This document shows positions 25,905 to 35,117 of a stretch of 64,000 nt of DNA, in pieces. Numbering within the stretch: the stretch's first letter is position 1; each line of letters starts with the position of its first letter. The stretch spans positions 1-64,000 of the forward strand of contig NZ_FOWX01000023.1 in the NCBI RefSeq assembly GCF_900115555.1, read 5' to 3'. The notes beneath the pieces were generated by a model. It did not search any database and was not told the DNA's origin. It saw only the letters and a list, made by a program, of their open reading frames with translations. This DNA comes from Pseudomonas borbori. Lineage in GTDB: Bacteria; Pseudomonadota; Gammaproteobacteria; Pseudomonadales; Pseudomonadaceae. Made by a program: the position numbers and the translations under genes.

Positions 25905-28052
25905 ATGGTACAGGCACAGCTTATGCAAGAACGCATCAGGCAAACACTGCTGGTCGTGGACGATCGACCGGATAATCTGGAGTCCATGGAGGCTCTGCTC
26001 GATGGCGGCGACTGGCTGTTGCGTTGCGTCGATTCCGGCGAGGCGGCCTTGCAGTGTCTGCTGGAAGAGGACGTGGGGCTGGTGCTGCTGGATGTGCAGA
26101 TGCCGCATATGGATGGCTTCGAGGTGGCGCGGCTCATGCGCGGCAATCCGCGCACGCGCTTCACCCCGATCATTTTCGTCTCGGCCATTGCCCAGTCCGA
26201 GGATGCCGTGCTCAAGGGCTATGCCAGGGGCGCGGTGGACTTCATGCTGAAGCCTTTCGACCCCAAGGTCCTGCGGCGCAAGATCCACGCGCTGCTCGAG
26301 CATGAGCGCCACCGCCACGAGCTGTTGCAACTGACCCGGCAACTGGATGGCGCGCGGGCTTTCAACGCCTCGGTACTGGATAACGCCGCCGAGGGCATCA
26401 TGGTGGTCGGCGAAGATGGCCTGATCCGTTTTGCCAATCCGACCATGGCCCAGATGCTCTGCTGCTCGGTCGCCGAACTGCAAGGCAGCGCCATGCTGAC
26501 CCACCTGCTGGCCCCCCATAGCGACGGCGAATGGCAGCAGTCGGAGTTCTACCGGCATTGGCAGCGCAACCAGAGCTACCGGCTGCATGATGCGAGCCTG
26601 CGCACCAGAGGCGGGGAGTGCGTGCCCGTGGCGCTGTCCTGTTCGCCGTTACCCGGGGAGCAGCGAGCCATGGTGGTGCTTGCCCTGGACATGTCGGTGG
26701 TGCGCAACCTGCACGCTCAGCTGGAGTCGCTGGCGGTCACCGATGCCCTGACCGGTCTGCTCAATCGGCGTGGTTTCCAGCAGGCGCTGGAGGCGGCGAT
26801 CGCGCGCACCGAACGCAGCGGTCAGGGCCTGGCGGTGCTCTACCTCGACCTGGACGGTTTCAAGCGGATCAACGATTCGCTCGGCCACGACACCGGCGAT
26901 CTACTCCTGCGGCGGGTGGCCGAGCAGCTCAAAGCCTGCCTGCGGACCTATGACGCCCTGGCGCGTATGGGTGGCGACGAGTTCATCGCGATATTCGACA
27001 GCCTCGGTCATCCCGAAGACGCCGCGCGGGTGGCCGAGAAGCTGATCGAACAGGTTTCCGTACGCCAGAGTCTCAACGGTATCGAGGTGACCGTGGGGGC
27101 CAGTGTCGGTATTGCCTGTTATCCCGAGTGCGGGCAAACCGTCGATGGGCTGTTGCGTGCCGCGGATATGGCCATGTATGAGGCCAAGCGGGCCGGCCGT
27201 CAGCAATACCGTTTCTTCTCCCCGGAAATGAACGGCCGGGCACGCTCGCGGCTGATGCTGGAAGAAAGTATGCGTTCGGCCATCGAGCAGGAGGATTTCT
27301 TCCTGGTCTATCAGCCGCAGATCCATCTCGACAGCGGTCGCCTGCGCGGCTTCGAGGCCTTGTTGCGCTGGCAGCATCCGGTCGCCGGCACCGTGGCCCC
27401 CAATGTGTTCATCCCGTTGCTGGAGGAAACCCGCCTGATCAACCGCCTGGGCGACTGGATCTTCCGCAAGGGCATCGAGCAGCGCATCGGCATGAGTCAG
27501 TACTTTGCCGATGACCTGGTGCTCAGCCTGAATGTCAGCCCGGTGCAGTTCGGCATGCCGCAATTGGTCGATGACCTGCAGCGGATCCTCGAGCAACAGC
27601 AGCTCAACCCGGCGCAGCTGGAAGTGGAGGTGACCGAGGGTGCCTTGATGCAGGACCTGGAGACCACCCGGGAGCAGTTGCGCCAATTGCGCCTGCTGGG
27701 GGTGAAGATTGCCATCGACGACTTCGGCACCGGCTATTCGTCGCTGGCCTATCTGCGCCATTTCGAGCTGGACACGCTGAAGATCGATCGGCTGTTCATC
27801 GCCAATATGCTCGACTCGCCGCGTGATGCCGCGGTGGTCAGCACCATCATCGATCTTGGGCGCAATCTGGGCCTGGAGGTCATCGCCGAGGGGGTGGAGA
27901 CCCTGGCCCAGCGCGATTGGCTGGTAGAGCATAGATGCCCGATCATGCAGGGCTTTCTGGTCGCGCCGGGGCTGGCGGCGGCGGACGCGCAGCGGTTCCC
28001 GGCGCAGCTTGATTGGGAGGCCTTGCCCTTGCGTAGCAAGCCCGCGCATTAG
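25905..28052 (+). CDS. Response regulator with PAS, GGDEF and EAL domains (cyclic-di-GMP turnover)
   Basis: 715 residues from the ATG at 25905, which has GGAGGGG just upstream; a GTG 18 codons earlier is possible but has no good ribosome site. A receiver domain (Asp63 in LLDVQMPHMDG) is followed by PAS (about 145-255), a GGDEF domain with intact GGDEF at 356-360 and an RTYD at 347-350 that fits the inhibitory I-site, and an EAL domain with EAL at 484-486 and DDFGTGYSSL. Both catalytic signatures look intact, so it may make and break cyclic-di-GMP. Its partner is probably the hybrid kinase encoded immediately upstream. Confidence 0.93.
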   Translation: MVQAQLMQERIRQTLLVVDDRPDNLESMEALLDGGDWLLRCVDSGEAALQCLLEEDVGLVLLDVQMPHMDGFEVARLMRGNPRTRFTPIIFVSAIAQSEDAVLKGYARGAVDFMLKPFDPKVLRRKIHALLEHERHRHELLQLTRQLDGARAFNASVLDNAAEGIMVVGEDGLIRFANPTMAQMLCCSVAELQGSAMLTHLLAPHSDGEWQQSEFYRHWQRNQSYRLHDASLRTRGGECVPVALSCSPLPGEQRAMVVLALDMSVVRNLHAQLESLAVTDALTGLLNRRGFQQALEAAIARTERSGQGLAVLYLDLDGFKRINDSLGHDTGDLLLRRVAEQLKACLRTYDALARMGGDEFIAIFDSLGHPEDAARVAEKLIEQVSVRQSLNGIEVTVGASVGIACYPECGQTVDGLLRAADMAMYEAKRAGRQQYRFFSPEMNGRARSRLMLEESMRSAIEQEDFFLVYQPQIHLDSGRLRGFEALLRWQHPVAGTVAPNVFIPLLEETRLINRLGDWIFRKGIEQRIGMSQYFADDLVLSLNVSPVQFGMPQLVDDLQRILEQQQLNPAQLEVEVTEGALMQDLETTREQLRQLRLLGVKIAIDDFGTGYSSLAYLRHFELDTLKIDRLFIANMLDSPRDAAVVSTIIDLGRNLGLEVIAEGVETLAQRDWLVEHRCPIMQGFLVAPGLAAADAQRFPAQLDWEALPLRSKPAH

Positions 28053-28062
28053 CAGGCGGGCT
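28039..28062. terminator. Hairpin between convergent genes
   Basis: AGCCCGC / GCGGGCT, a 7-bp stem spanning the end of the GGDEF-EAL gene and lying before the convergent acyltransferase. No clear T tract, so its role as terminator is tentative. Confidence 0.35.
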
Positions 28063-28069
28063 GTCGCGA

Positions 28070-28978
28070 CTAGCGGCGCCCGGCGAACTGCCGATGCAGG
28101 CGCTCCAGTTCGGCGTCCTTGTCTTGCCACAACTGGTTGACCCATTGCTGGAAGCTGAGGCGATAGGCTTCGTCCTGATCGTAGTTGCGGCCGATGAACT
28201 GCGGCGGAATCGGCAATTCATTGAAGCTCACCACCACCTCGCCGATCTCGCCGCTGAGCAGTTGCCAGAAGCCCGGATTGCCCTGCGGATAATGGATGGT
28301 GACGTTGACCAGGCTGTGCAACTGCTCGCCCATGGCGTCGAGCACGAACGCGATGCCGCCGGCCTTGGGTTTGAGCAGGTGGCGCAATGGCGAGTTCTGC
28401 GCGGCATGCTTGGCCGGGGTGAAACGCGTGCCCTCGAGGAAGTTGAAGACCGCCACCGGGTTGCTCTTGTAGCGCTCGCAAGCCTTGCGGGTGGTCGCCA
28501 GATCCTCGCCGCGCTTCTCCGGGTGCCGGGCCAGGTATTCCTTGCTGAAGCGCTTCATGAAGGGGAACTCCAGCGCCCACCAGCACAGACCGATGACCGG
28601 CACCCAGATCAGTTCCTGCTTGAGGAAGAACTTGAGCAGCGGCATGCGCCGGTTGAGTTGATATTGCAGCACCAGTATGTCGACCCAGCTCTGGTGGTTG
28701 CTCGTCACCAGGTAGCTATGCCGCTTGTCGAAGCTCTCGATCCCCTCGATGTGCCAGCGGGTCTGGGAAAGCAGATCCATCCAGAATTTATTGAAGGAAA
28801 TCCACGCCTCGGCGATCGCATGCATGAGGTCGCGTAACCAGCGTTGGAGGGTGGGGATCGGCAGCAGCAGTTTGAGCAGCGCGAGGAAAAACAGCGGCCA
28901 GCACCAGAACAGGGTATTCAGGGCCAGCAGGCTTGCGCCAAGCAGGCCGCGCAGGGCAGCGGGCAGAAAATGCAGCAT
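28070..28978 (-). CDS. PlsC-type acyltransferase (YihG-like)
   Basis: 302 residues. An N-terminal hydrophobic segment (about 10-42) is followed by the acyltransferase block NHQSWVD (HxxxxD, about residue 93) and EGTRFTP (about 188). This matches the 1-acylglycerol-3-phosphate acyltransferase superfamily, and the length and spacing are like E. coli YihG. It acts at the inner membrane on lysophosphatidic acid or a related acceptor. It is convergent with the GGDEF-EAL gene and transcribed away from the ackA-pta region. Confidence 0.88.
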   Translation of the reverse strand: MLHFLPAALRGLLGASLLALNTLFWCWPLFFLALLKLLLPIPTLQRWLRDLMHAIAEAWISFNKFWMDLLSQTRWHIEGIESFDKRHSYLVTSNHQSWVDILVLQYQLNRRMPLLKFFLKQELIWVPVIGLCWWALEFPFMKRFSKEYLARHPEKRGEDLATTRKACERYKSNPVAVFNFLEGTRFTPAKHAAQNSPLRHLLKPKAGGIAFVLDAMGEQLHSLVNVTIHYPQGNPGFWQLLSGEIGEVVVSFNELPIPPQFIGRNYDQDEAYRLSFQQWVNQLWQDKDAELERLHRQFAGRR

Positions 28979-29236
28979 GGGAGCCTTCGCAAAGGGGGGC
29001 GTCTTGCCCCGGATCGTTCATGGCCCGCGGCGCTCCACCGCGGGTCGGTCGGCGCACAGGTTAGCGTCTGGGCATCGGACTGCAAGTGCTGGAGCTGACC
29101 GCCTGGTCATGCAGGGGCGGGGATGGGTGAAAAAGGCGTCATCCTCCTGTCCGGATTTCAAGCCGGATGCGGGCTGCAATGCTGTTCGCTTAAGTGGCCA
29201 TGTCAGGGCGCTTGTCGTAAGCCAGGTTCCCCACGC

Positions 29237-29304
29237 GTAGCCCGGATGCAATCCGGGAGCGGCTTTTCAGGCATCGAACTTTCCCTGGACTTTATCCGGG
29301 CTAC
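29237..29304. repeat. REP-like palindrome, GTAGCCCGGAT family
   Basis: GTAGCCCGGATGCAATCCGG at the left and ATCCGGGCTAC at the right form an inverted repeat. Related copies occur at 34350-34416 and 49273-49350, with a half copy near 42216. Confidence 0.8.
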
Positions 29305-29309
29305 AAGAA

Positions 29310-29342
29310 AATGCTGCTCACTTGGTTTAAGTGAGCAGCATT
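29310..29342 (-). terminator. Intrinsic terminator of the ackA-pta operon
   Basis: Perfect 14-bp stem AATGCTGCTCACTT / AAGTGAGCAGCATT with a 5-base loop. On the minus strand it is followed by TTTTCTTG. It lies 76 bp past the pta stop. Confidence 0.75.
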
Positions 29343-29376
29343 GCGACTACAGACCGAGCATTCTGTGCTAGCCGAT

Positions 29377-29407
29377 ACCCGTACCCGGATTGCATCCGGA
29401 TACGGGT
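29377..29407. repeat. Small palindrome next to the pta stop
   Basis: ACCCGTACCCGGAT pairs imperfectly with ATCCGGATACGGGT around TGC. It shares the CCGGAT core with the REP-like family. Confidence 0.6.
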
Positions 29408-29417
29408 GAACGGGCAG

Positions 29418-31511
29418 CTACTGTGGCAGGTTGGCCGCCTGGATCGCGGTCAGAGCGATGGTGTAGACGATGTCGTCGACCAGCGCGCCGCGCGACAGGT
29501 CGTTGACCGGCTTGCGCAGGCCTTGCAGCATGGGGCCGACGCTGATGCAGTCGGCACTGCGCTGCACCGCCTTGTAGGTGGTGTTGCCGGTATTCAGATC
29601 GGGGAACACGAACACCGTGGCGCGACCCGCCACCTGGCTGTTTGGCGCCTTCTGCCGGCCAACGCTTTCGATCGCCGCGGCGTCGTACTGCAGGGGGCCG
29701 TCGAGCAACAGGTCCGGGTTTGTCTGCCTGGCCAGGCGCGTGGCCTCGCGGACTTTCTCGACTTCCTCGCCGGTGCCCGAGTCGCCGGTGGAGTAGCTGA
29801 GCATGGCTACCCGTGGCTCGATGCCGAAGGCTGCGGCCGAGGCGGCGCTTTGCACGGCGATCTCCGCCAGCTGCGCCGCAGTCGGATCCGGGTTGACCGC
29901 GCAGTCGCCATAGACCAGCACCTGATCCGGCAGCAGCATGAAAAACACCGAGGACACCAGGTTGTAGCCCGGCGCGGTCTTGATCAGCTGCAAGGCCGGG
30001 CGAATGGTGTTGGCAGTGGTGTGGATGGCGCCGGAGACCAGGCCGTCGACCTCGTCCAGGGCCAGCATCATGGTGCCGAGCACCACGTTGTCTTCCAGTT
30101 GCGCCAAGGCCATGGGCGCATTCAAGCCCTTGCCCTTGCGCAGCTCGATCATGGGTTCGACGTAGCGCTCGCGGATCAGATCCGGATCGAGGATTTCCAG
30201 CCCCGCCGGCAGCTCGATGCCCTGGGCCTGGGCCACGGCGTGCACCTCTTCCGGTTTGGCCAGCAGCACGCAGCGGGCGATGCCGCGCGCCTGGCAGATG
30301 GCGGCCGCCTGGATGGTGCGTGGCTCGCTGCCTTCGGGCAGGACGATGCGTTTGTCCGCGGCCTTGGCGCGCTGGACCAATTGATAGCGGAATGCCGAGG
30401 GCGACAGGCGCAGTTCCCGTGGGGTGCCGCAGCGGGTGCGCAGCCAGTCGTGGTCGACATGGCTGGCGACGAAGTCGGCGACCTTCTGCGCGCGCTCCTT
30501 GTCGTCCACCGGGATTTCCTTGTTCAAGCGGTTGAGGTCGGTGGCGGTGTCGTAGGAGCCGGTGCGCACCGTCATCACCGGCAGGCCGCTTTGCAGCGCG
30601 CCACGGCACAGTTCCATGATCCGCGGATCGGGCACGAAGTCGCTGCACAGCAGCAAGCCGGCCAGCGGCATGCCGTTCATCGCTGCCAGGCTGGCGGCGA
30701 GGATGATGTCGTCGCGATCCCCAGGGGTGACCACCAGGGTGCCGGGTTTGAGCAGTTGCACGGTGTTGGCCACGGCGCGGGCGCAGAGCATGATCCTGAG
30801 CATCCGTCGTTGCTCGTAGTCGCCGGCATTGAGCACGCGCGCGCCGAGCAGGTCGGCGATGTCGCGGGTGCGCGGGGCGTTCAGCTCGTCCTGCCAGGGG
30901 ATGCAGCCGAGCAGGCGGAAGTCTTCGCTCTTGAGCAGCGGCGAGTGCTCCATCAGGCGCGCGCAGAAGGCATCGACGCCGTCTTCGCTGCGCACCTTGT
31001 TGATGATCACCCCGAGCACTTTCGGGTCGCGCGGGCCGCCGAACAGCTGCGCCTGGATTTCCACCCGGTCGCACAACTCGCTCAGGCTTTCCTGTTCCGG
31101 TGCCGAGACCAGGATCACATCGGCATCCAGGCTCTTGGCCAGGTGGAAGTTGACCCGCGCCGCATAGCTGGCCTGGCGGGTCGGCACCATGCCTTCGACG
31201 ATGACCACGTCTTTGCCGGCGGCGGCCTGGTGATACAGGCTGATGATTTCTTCGAGCAGTTCATCCAGTTGACCGTCGCCGAGCATGCGTTCGACATGCG
31301 CCAGGGCCAGCGGTTTTGGCGAGTTCAGGCCGTGGGTGCGGGCGATCAGTTCGCTGGAGCGTTCCGGGCCGGCGTCGCCCTGGTGGGGTTGGGCGATCGG
31401 TTTGAAGAAGCCGACCTTGAGGCCGGCGCGCTCCAGGCCGCCAACCAGGCCGAGGCTGATGGAGGTGAGGCCGACGCCAAAGCCGGTGGGCGAGATAAAG
31501 AAGGTGTGCAT
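29418..31511 (-). CDS. pta: Phosphate acetyltransferase
   Basis: 697 residues, the size of long bacterial Pta. The N-terminal P-loop/DRTGG part begins HTFFISPTGFGVGLTSISLG. The catalytic PTA_PTB domain (about 370-690) contains FRYQLVQRAK at its start and SYSTGDSGTGEEVEKV near 590. It interconverts acetyl-CoA and acetyl phosphate. It lies 18 bp after ackA on the same strand with GGAGA before its ATG, and a strong terminator follows, so ackA-pta is a two-gene operon for acetate overflow and acetyl phosphate. Confidence 0.96.
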   Translation of the reverse strand: MHTFFISPTGFGVGLTSISLGLVGGLERAGLKVGFFKPIAQPHQGDAGPERSSELIARTHGLNSPKPLALAHVERMLGDGQLDELLEEIISLYHQAAAGKDVVIVEGMVPTRQASYAARVNFHLAKSLDADVILVSAPEQESLSELCDRVEIQAQLFGGPRDPKVLGVIINKVRSEDGVDAFCARLMEHSPLLKSEDFRLLGCIPWQDELNAPRTRDIADLLGARVLNAGDYEQRRMLRIMLCARAVANTVQLLKPGTLVVTPGDRDDIILAASLAAMNGMPLAGLLLCSDFVPDPRIMELCRGALQSGLPVMTVRTGSYDTATDLNRLNKEIPVDDKERAQKVADFVASHVDHDWLRTRCGTPRELRLSPSAFRYQLVQRAKAADKRIVLPEGSEPRTIQAAAICQARGIARCVLLAKPEEVHAVAQAQGIELPAGLEILDPDLIRERYVEPMIELRKGKGLNAPMALAQLEDNVVLGTMMLALDEVDGLVSGAIHTTANTIRPALQLIKTAPGYNLVSSVFFMLLPDQVLVYGDCAVNPDPTAAQLAEIAVQSAASAAAFGIEPRVAMLSYSTGDSGTGEEVEKVREATRLARQTNPDLLLDGPLQYDAAAIESVGRQKAPNSQVAGRATVFVFPDLNTGNTTYKAVQRSADCISVGPMLQGLRKPVNDLSRGALVDDIVYTIALTAIQAANLPQ

Positions 31512-31529
31512 GTTGTCTCCGGTGGGGGC

Positions 31530-32717
31530 TCAGGCGTTGAGCAGGGCCAGGGTGTCGAGGGCGATCTGGCGTTCTTCGTTGGTCGGTACCACCAGCACAC
31601 GCGGGTGGCCATAGGCCTGGATCGAGCCGCCGACGCCGCGCACGGTGCGGGCGTTGGCCTCTTTGTCCAGCGCCAGGTTGAACAGTGTGAGGTGGGCCAC
31701 GGTCTTGCTGCGGATCAGCGGCGAATTCTCGCCGATGCCACCGGTGAAGATCAGCCCGTCCAGCTGCGGCAGGGCGCAGCTCATGGCCGCCAGCGATTTG
31801 GCCAGGCGGTAGCAGAACACCTCGATGGCCAGGGTCGCGCCGGCATGGCCCTGCTCGCGGGCCTGCTCGAGGCTGCGCATGTCGTTGGACAGCCCGGACA
31901 GGCCGAGCAGGCCGCTTTCCTTGTTCAGCAACTGTTCGATGCGCTCCAGGCTCCAGCCCAGGGTACGCGCCAGGTGACTGTGCAGGTTGGGGTCGACATC
32001 GCCGCTGCGGGTGCCCATCACCAGGCCTTCCAGCGGGGTCAGGCCCATGCTGGTGTCGCGGCTCTGGCCATTGACGATGGCGCAGGTCGAACAGCCGTTG
32101 CCCAGGTGCGCCACCAGCCAACTGCTGTCGCCGACCGACAGGCCGGCCAGTTCCGCCGCGCGGTGGCTGACGAAACGGTGGCTGGTGCCGTGGAAGCCGT
32201 AACGGCGCACACCGTGCTCGCGGTAGAGGTGATCCGGCAACGCATAACGAAAGGCGTGTTCGGGCAGGGTCTGGTGGAAGGCGGTGTCGAATACCGCCAC
32301 CTGGGTCAGGTTGGGGAACAGCTTGATCGCCGCCTCGATGCCCAGCAGGTTGGCCGGATTGTGCAGCGGCGCCAGCGGCGCGGTGGCGCGAATGGCGCGC
32401 AAGGTGGCTTCATCCAGGCGGCTGGCCGCGGTGAAATGTTCGCCGCCATGCACCACGCGGTGGCCGATGCCGTGCAGCTTGCCGCCGGCGGCGCTCTGCA
32501 CCAGCGGCAACAACTGGGCGAGGGCCGCGCGGTGATCGCCATTGGGGATCATCAGGCTGTCCTTCTCGCCGCCGCGCTGCCAATGCAGCACCGCATCGTG
32601 GCTGCCGAGGCGTTCGGCCAGGCCGCTGAGGGTGAATTGCGAGTGGGCTTCATTGACCAGGGCGAATTTGATCGACGAACTGCCGCAGTTGATTACCAGA
32701 ATATTGCGTGCCGGCAT
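31530..32717 (-). CDS. ackA: Acetate kinase
   Basis: 395 residues, typical length. The ASKHA-fold signatures of acetate/propionate kinases are visible: NCGSSSIKFAL at residue 9, HRVVHGGE near 87, FDTAFHQTLPEHAFRYALP near 145, GFHGTSH near 175 and FTGGIGENS near 320. It phosphorylates acetate or regenerates ATP from acetyl phosphate and works with the adjacent Pta. AAGGAG lies about 8 bases upstream of the ATG. A long palindromic repeat sits in its upstream region. Confidence 0.96.
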   Translation of the reverse strand: MPARNILVINCGSSSIKFALVNEAHSQFTLSGLAERLGSHDAVLHWQRGGEKDSLMIPNGDHRAALAQLLPLVQSAAGGKLHGIGHRVVHGGEHFTAASRLDEATLRAIRATAPLAPLHNPANLLGIEAAIKLFPNLTQVAVFDTAFHQTLPEHAFRYALPDHLYREHGVRRYGFHGTSHRFVSHRAAELAGLSVGDSSWLVAHLGNGCSTCAIVNGQSRDTSMGLTPLEGLVMGTRSGDVDPNLHSHLARTLGWSLERIEQLLNKESGLLGLSGLSNDMRSLEQAREQGHAGATLAIEVFCYRLAKSLAAMSCALPQLDGLIFTGGIGENSPLIRSKTVAHLTLFNLALDKEANARTVRGVGGSIQAYGHPRVLVVPTNEERQIALDTLALLNA

Positions 32718-33214
32718 TTACCGCTCCTTGTCAGTGTCGCTGTCGGGGGCGACAGCTGCCGTGCACCAGCCGCATGCGAACGGCTGGCCCAGGCGATTAG
32801 TGCGTTGTTTGGTGTCGAGTACCCAGGCGCGATTTTGCCAGGGTGGCTGATGGCGCAGGTGCTGAGAGGTTGTGAAAAAACGCTCACCTACTGCGGCCGC
32901 CTCCAAACGTCCGCTGCGGCGTTGCGCTACGTGAAAAGTGGGATCATTTAGTTCACTAAACTCCCCCCACTTTTCACGCAGCGCGCCTTGCCGCGAACGC
33001 CCGGAGACAGCCTCGCGACGGCGCTCGATATTTTCACAACCTCTGAGTATGACCACAAGACAAGATTGCCAGCCAATGGCCGTCGGCGTCCTGACCAAAG
33101 TCAATCAGCCGCGTCATGGCCGTGTCCGGCCGTCTGTCAGGGCTGGGTTCGCTTTCGCGCGCACCCTTGGTTAAACTTGCCAGCTCTTTATTTCTATGCA
33201 AAAGGTCTCGCCCC
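32718..33214. other. Intergenic region between ackA and the FKBP gene
   Basis: Divergent promoter region of ackA and the FKBP gene. Its main content is a ~186-bp quasi-palindrome (32862-33047), listed separately. The rest shows no gene. Confidence 0.6.
32862..33047. repeat. MITE-like quasi-palindrome
   Basis: Terminal inverted repeats CTGAGAGGTTGTGAAAA and TTTTCACAACCTCTGAG match at 15 of 17 positions. An inner pair GCGCTACGTGAAAAGTGGG / CCCACTTTTCACGCAGCGC matches at 18 of 19 and flanks a short AT-rich centre. The whole unit could fold into one long hairpin. It carries no ORF and looks like a non-autonomous mobile repeat. Confidence 0.75.
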
Positions 33215-33700
33215 ATGCTGATCGCTGCCAATAAGGCTGTCTCTATCGACTATACCCTGACCAACGATGCCGGTGAGGTGATCGATAGCTCCGCTGGCGG
33301 CGCGCCGCTGGTTTATCTGCAAGGCGCCGGCAACATCATCGCCGGCCTGGAAAAAGCCCTGCTCGGCAAGCAGGCCGGTGACGAGCTGGACGTCTCCGTC
33401 GAGCCGGAAGAGGCCTACGGCGAGTACAGCGCCGAGCTGGTCGCGACCCTCAATCGCAGCATGTTCGAAGGCGTCGACGAACTGGAAGTCGGCATGCAGT
33501 TCCACGCCTCCGGCCCGGACGGCAGCATGCAGATCGTCACCATTCGCGACCTGGACGGCGACGACGTGATCGTCGACGGCAACCACCCCCTGGCCGGCCA
33601 GCGCCTGAACTTCAAGGTCAAAGTGGTCGAAGTGCGTGACGCCAGTGAAGAAGAAGTTGCCCATGGCCACGTGCATGGCGAAGGTGGTCACCACCACTGA
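33215..33700 (+). CDS. slyD: FKBP-type peptidyl-prolyl isomerase, SlyD-like
   Basis: 161 residues from the ATG at 33215. The sequence upstream in frame does not resemble the family and AAAGG precedes this ATG. The FKBP domain (VSIDYTLTNDAGEVIDSS) is interrupted by an insert-in-flap chaperone domain (about 70-125) as in SlyD. The end is His-rich (HGHVHGEGGHHH), fitting nickel or zinc binding. It is a cytoplasmic prolyl isomerase and chaperone, possibly a metallochaperone. Confidence 0.93.
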   Translation: MLIAANKAVSIDYTLTNDAGEVIDSSAGGAPLVYLQGAGNIIAGLEKALLGKQAGDELDVSVEPEEAYGEYSAELVATLNRSMFEGVDELEVGMQFHASGPDGSMQIVTIRDLDGDDVIVDGNHPLAGQRLNFKVKVVEVRDASEEEVAHGHVHGEGGHHH

Positions 33701-33782
33701 TCCACTGCCGCAATGTCGAGGGCGCAATACGACTTATGGTCGTAGCAACTGTGCCGTCGGCTGCTAAGCTGAGTTGAACGAC

Positions 33783-33812
33783 AAAGGCGCCTTCAGATAG
33801 GCGCCTTTTTTG
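33783..33812 (+). terminator. Intrinsic terminator after the FKBP gene
   Basis: 9-bp stem AAAGGCGCC / GGCGCCTTT with an 8-base loop, followed by further T residues. Confidence 0.88.
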
Positions 33813-33852
33813 TCCTTCGTGGGTTATTCGACGCGTTCTCAAGGAGTTAGTC

Positions 33853-34335
33853 ATGAGTGCCTTTCACGACCTCAATCTGCGTGCGCTGGATGGTCAGGAA
33901 CTGCCGCTGGCACCATTCAAAGGGCAGGTGGTGCTGGTGGTCAACGTCGCCTCCAAGTGCGGCCTGACTCCGCAGTACGCCGGGCTGGAAAAACTCCATC
34001 AGCAATACCACGGACAAGGTTTTACCGTGCTCGGCCTGCCGTGCAACCAGTTCGCCGAGCAGGAGCCCGACAGCGAAGAGGTTATTCGCGAGTTTTGCAG
34101 CCTCAACTATGGGGTGACCTTCCCCCTGGGTAGCAAGATCGAAGTCAATGGTCATGATCGTCATCCGCTGTACCGCCTGCTGGCCGGTGAGGGCGCGGAG
34201 TTCCCCGGCGACATCACCTGGAACTTCGAGAAGTTCCTGGTCGGCCACGACGGCCGGGTGCTGGCACGCTTCTCGCCACGCACTGCGCCGGATGACCCCG
34301 CCTTGATCCAGGCCATCGAAAAAGCCCTGAGCTGA
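33853..34335 (+). CDS. Glutathione peroxidase family protein
   Basis: 160 residues, typical length. The active-site motif NVASKCGLTPQY places the peroxidatic Cys at residue 36. GLPCNQFAEQEP and the catalytic Trp/Asn motif TWNFEKFLV follow. Bacterial members of this type are usually thioredoxin-dependent hydroperoxide reductases despite their name. AAGGAG precedes the ATG and a terminator separates it from the FKBP gene, so it probably has its own promoter. Confidence 0.93.
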   Translation: MSAFHDLNLRALDGQELPLAPFKGQVVLVVNVASKCGLTPQYAGLEKLHQQYHGQGFTVLGLPCNQFAEQEPDSEEVIREFCSLNYGVTFPLGSKIEVNGHDRHPLYRLLAGEGAEFPGDITWNFEKFLVGHDGRVLARFSPRTAPDDPALIQAIEKALS

Positions 34336-34349
34336 AAACCCTCAAGTCC

Positions 34350-34416
34350 TGTAGCCCGGATACAATCCGGGGAATACCGTGCAGCGGATACCGTTCCCGG
34401 ATTACATCCGGGCTAC
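34350..34416. repeat. REP-like palindrome, GTAGCCCGGAT family
   Basis: TGTAGCCCGGATACAATCCGG on the left and ATCCGGGCTACA on the right form an inverted repeat, the same family as at 29237 and 49273. Confidence 0.8.
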
Positions 34417-34480
34417 AGGCTGTCCCTGCTTCCTTCGTTGTGACCGCTTATCACACAAATCTATAGTGCTGGGCGGGGCG

Positions 34481-34494
34481 AGACGACCGGTCAT
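34481..34494. promoter_or_regulatory. Operator-like motif upstream of the TetR gene
   Basis: AGACGACCGGTCAT, 12 bp before the TetR start. The same AGACGACCGGTC occurs immediately before the neighbouring Old Yellow Enzyme gene. It is probably the autoregulatory site of the TetR repressor. Confidence 0.65.
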
Positions 34495-34506
34495 ATCCTT
34501 GCCGGC

Positions 34507-35100
34507 ATGAACGCCAACCAACGACTCGACAAACGTGACCTGATCCTCGCCAAAGGCGCCGAGGTGATGACCCGTCGCGGCTATCACGGCGCCGGCGTGC
34601 AGGAGATCGTGCAGGCCGCCGGTGTACCCAAGGGCTCCTTCTACCACTACTTCGCCAGCAAGGAAGACTTCGCCCTGCAGGCCCTGCAGCAGGTGTATGG
34701 TCCGCGTTTGCAGCGCTATGCCCAGGCGCTGGACAACCCGGCGTTGAGCCCGCGGACGCGCATCGTCGACTACTACGGCGAGCTGGTGGAGCACTTCGCC
34801 CGCCAGGAAAAGCTCGAGTACCACTGCTTTATCGGCAGCCTGAGTTTCGAAATGGCCGAGCTGTCGCCGGCCCTGGGCGCCGAGATCGACGCCATCCTGC
34901 AGCGCTCGGCGGACATTCTGCAGGCCTGCCTGGAGCAGGCGCAGGCAGGCGGCGAGCTGGCCACCGATGAGGATTGCCGCAGTCTGGCGAGCTTTATCAC
35001 CAGTGCCTGGCAGGGCGCCCTGACGCGCCTGAAAGTGGCGAGCAACACCCGCGCCCTCGCAGACTTCATGCAGCGTTTGCAACTGTTGCTGCGCGCCTGA
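34507..35100 (+). CDS. TetR/AcrR-family transcriptional regulator
   Basis: 197 residues. The N-terminal helix-turn-helix reads GAGVQEIVQAAGVPKGSFY followed by HYFASKEDFALQAL, the canonical TetR pattern (about residues 33-60). The rest is a helical ligand-binding domain with a Cys (YHCFIGSL) of unknown role. The position before an Old Yellow Enzyme gene and a shared operator motif at both promoters point to a NemR-like repressor responding to electrophiles or quinones. The inducer is inferred, not seen. Confidence 0.88.
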   Translation: MNANQRLDKRDLILAKGAEVMTRRGYHGAGVQEIVQAAGVPKGSFYHYFASKEDFALQALQQVYGPRLQRYAQALDNPALSPRTRIVDYYGELVEHFARQEKLEYHCFIGSLSFEMAELSPALGAEIDAILQRSADILQACLEQAQAGGELATDEDCRSLASFITSAWQGALTRLKVASNTRALADFMQRLQLLLRA

Positions 35101-35117
35101 TTTTTTATAACCCCATA

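Larger units (their letters stand above)
28979..29417. other. Intergenic region between acyltransferase and pta
   Basis: No credible gene. It holds two palindromic intergenic repeats and the terminator of the ackA-pta transcript, listed separately. The first ~250 bases should contain the acyltransferase promoter on the minus strand, but no convincing boxes were seen. Confidence 0.6.

Noticed and set aside
29331..32951. Plus-strand ORF of about 1200 codons opposite pta and ackA
   Set aside because: Antisense to two well-recognised enzymes with good starts and ribosome sites; no family motif in the antisense reading.
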